Below, piece after piece: positions 6,700-7,417 of a stretch of DNA of 7,417 nucleotides. Within the stretch, counting starts at the first letter, position 1. Every line of letters starts with the position of its first letter. Made by a program: the position numbers and the translations under genes. The notes beneath the pieces were generated by a model. That model saw only the letters and a list, made by a program, of their open reading frames with translations. It had not been told where the DNA came from and did not search any database. This DNA comes from Ornithomonoglobus_A sp045537455 (GTDB taxonomy: Bacteria; Bacillota; Clostridia; UBA1381): positions 1 through 7,417 of the forward strand of contig JAZSPM010000127.1 in assembly GCA_045537455.1 (NCBI GenBank), read 5' to 3'.

Positions 6700-6842
6700 A
6701 GAAAGGAGGAGCAGGATAATACGCAAAATTGAAACACAAGTAGCAAAGTACTGCCACAGGTGAAAAAACACCTTAACAAAATAAAAAAGTAAAACGGTAC
6801 AACCCATACTGCATAATATTTTACCGAAAGGAGAATAATACT
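6700..6842 (+). other. Leader-like gap with an orphan Shine-Dalgarno
   Basis: A strong AAAGGAGG (6702-6709) follows the helicase stop, yet no ATG, GTG or TTG stands at normal distance. The only frame in place would begin at ATA 6719 and stop at TGA 6761-6763 (14 codons, IRKIETQVAKYCHR). A short hairpin (AGGTG, six A, CACCT; 6758-6773) overlaps that stop. This may be the remnant of a small gene that lost its start, or a leader peptide. Confidence 0.4.
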
Positions 6843-7100
6843 ATGGCTAACAAAAAGGAAAAACCCTCTATGTGGGAAAGAACAGAATACGACGTTATTA
6901 GCGAAACGGAGACAGAGACCGAAATTATCGGTATTATCAGAAATCGTTACAACGGTGCCAAAATCATATGCAATATTCCAAAGCATACAAAGGAAGAAGA
7001 AGAAAAGCTGGCAGCTGACATCACTTATGCATTGATGCAGATTGCTTTCACAGGTCAGGACATCAGCCATATGAAAAATATGGAAATACTTATGGATTGA
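6843..7100 (+). CDS. Small acidic protein of unknown function
   Basis: This 85-residue protein starts at ATG 6843, nine bases after AAAGGAG (6827-6833), and ends just before a strong terminator, so it is the last gene of its transcript. I do not recognise it. The N-terminus is basic (MANKKEKP), followed by ISETETETEIIGIIRNRYNG, which looks like beta strands, and KHTKEEEEKLAADITYALMQIAF, an amphipathic helix. There are no membrane segments and only one cysteine (Cys43). Its place behind the replication helicase suggests an accessory replication or regulatory factor of the element, but that is only context. Confidence 0.75.
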   Translation: MANKKEKPSMWERTEYDVISETETETEIIGIIRNRYNGAKIICNIPKHTKEEEEKLAADITYALMQIAFTGQDISHMKNMEILMD

Positions 7101-7108
7101 ATTCAAAA

Positions 7109-7140
7109 TGCCCCGAGGATTACTCCTTGGGGCAATTTTT
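7109..7140 (+). terminator. Intrinsic terminator of the helicase block
   Basis: An 11-bp stem (TGCCCCGAGGA / TCCTTGGGGCA, one G-U pair) with loop TTAC is followed by ATTTTT. It lies eight bases after the small gene's stop. Confidence 0.93.
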
Positions 7141-7373
7141 AGCATATTTTCATACCAATCCATAAAATGTCAGTAAACAAAGATGATGTGCAGAAATGAA
7201 ATTTGTCAAATAAGAAAAACGAATGGAATCAAATCAAGGGCATCTCTAAAAACCCGTTTGGTTAAAGGAAAAGCAGATAGGTATGGCAGCTACAAAGAAA
7301 CCTTCCGCAGGCGTGCTGCCGCACTCCAAGGGAGGTTGACGCAGTAGATGTCGTGCATAGCCGCTTTTTCTCA
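7141..7373. other. Gene-free right end with a G+C shift
   Basis: No convincing gene lies here. Bases 7141-7240 are about 30% G+C, whereas 7283-7373 are about 55%. The second part contains an 18-codon frame from ATG 7283 (MAATKKPSAGVLPHSKGG) and an unstopped frame from 7281 to the adapter, neither of which can be called a gene. The change begins near GGGCATCTCTAAAAACC (from 7238), which has the look of an insertion-sequence end, but no partner inverted repeat is in the window. Confidence 0.4.
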
Positions 7374-7417
7374 AAGTCGGAGGCCAAGCGGTCTTAGGAA
7401 GACAACAATGGGCACCA
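7374..7417. other. Untrimmed MGI/BGI read-1 adapter with index
   Basis: Bases 7374-7405 match the DNBSEQ read-1 adapter starting AAGTCGGAGGCCAAGCGG. Bases 7406-7415 (CAATGGGCAC) are the 10-base index, and CA opens the next adapter part. It is the exact reverse complement of 135-178, which creates an apparent terminal inverted repeat that is technical. Confidence 0.96.

Noticed and set aside
6585..7163. 192-codon minus-strand frame with hydrophobic segments.
   Set aside because: Overlaps the helicase end, the small gene and the terminator; its hydrophobicity is that of a shadow frame of A+T-rich sequence.
7283..7339. 18-codon frame MAATKKPSAGVLPHSKGG as a small protein gene.
   Set aside because: Too short, with poor ribosome-site spacing, in a region of odd base composition near the contig end.
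135..7417. Terminal inverted repeat (135-178 against 7374-7417) as evidence of a transposon or linear replicon.
   Set aside because: Both arms are library adapter plus index, so the repeat is technical.

Overview
This looks like a complete 7.4-kb assembly contig from a low-to-moderate G+C Bacillota (Clostridia, gut-type Ruminococcus/Oscillospiraceae-like), probably part of a plasmid or integrative element. The evidence is the strong AGGAGG-type ribosome sites, A+T-rich intergenic DNA, a DUF960 protein and a D5/P4-type replication helicase. The host is inferred from style and gene content, not proven.

The two ends are not biological. Bases 95-178 and 7374-7417 match the MGI/BGI (DNBSEQ) library adapters, with the same 10-base index at both ends in opposite orientation. 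Bases 1-94 are a second copy of 192-285, created by read-through of a short library insert. Genuine genomic sequence runs only from about 179 to 7373.

Left block (179-2794, + strand, tightly spaced): the C-terminal piece of an LRAT/NlpC-P60-type protein, a DUF960 protein, a putative amidoligase carrying three regularly spaced four-cysteine modules, and a class II glutamine amidotransferase. An ammonia-releasing glutaminase beside an ATP-dependent COOH-NH2 ligase suggests a modification system that forms amide bonds on an unknown peptide, protein or small molecule. DUF960 and the LRAT-like cysteine enzyme would be accessory or tailoring components.

Middle (2795-5163): a 246-base gene-free gap with three imperfect copies of a ~38-base element. 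Each ends in a tandem 8-base unit (CTGGAACA type), and two copies face each other as a long stem-loop. Next comes a convergent, very A+T-rich 635-residue gene of unknown function on the - strand with its own good sigma-A-type promoter, which looks like a cargo gene. A divergent promoter region follows.

Right block (5164-7140, + strand): a superfamily 3 (D5/P4-type) helicase without a primase domain, a short gap with an orphan Shine-Dalgarno, a small acidic unknown protein and a clear intrinsic terminator. The last genomic stretch (7141-7373) has no convincing gene and changes abruptly from about 30% to 55% G+C before the adapter.
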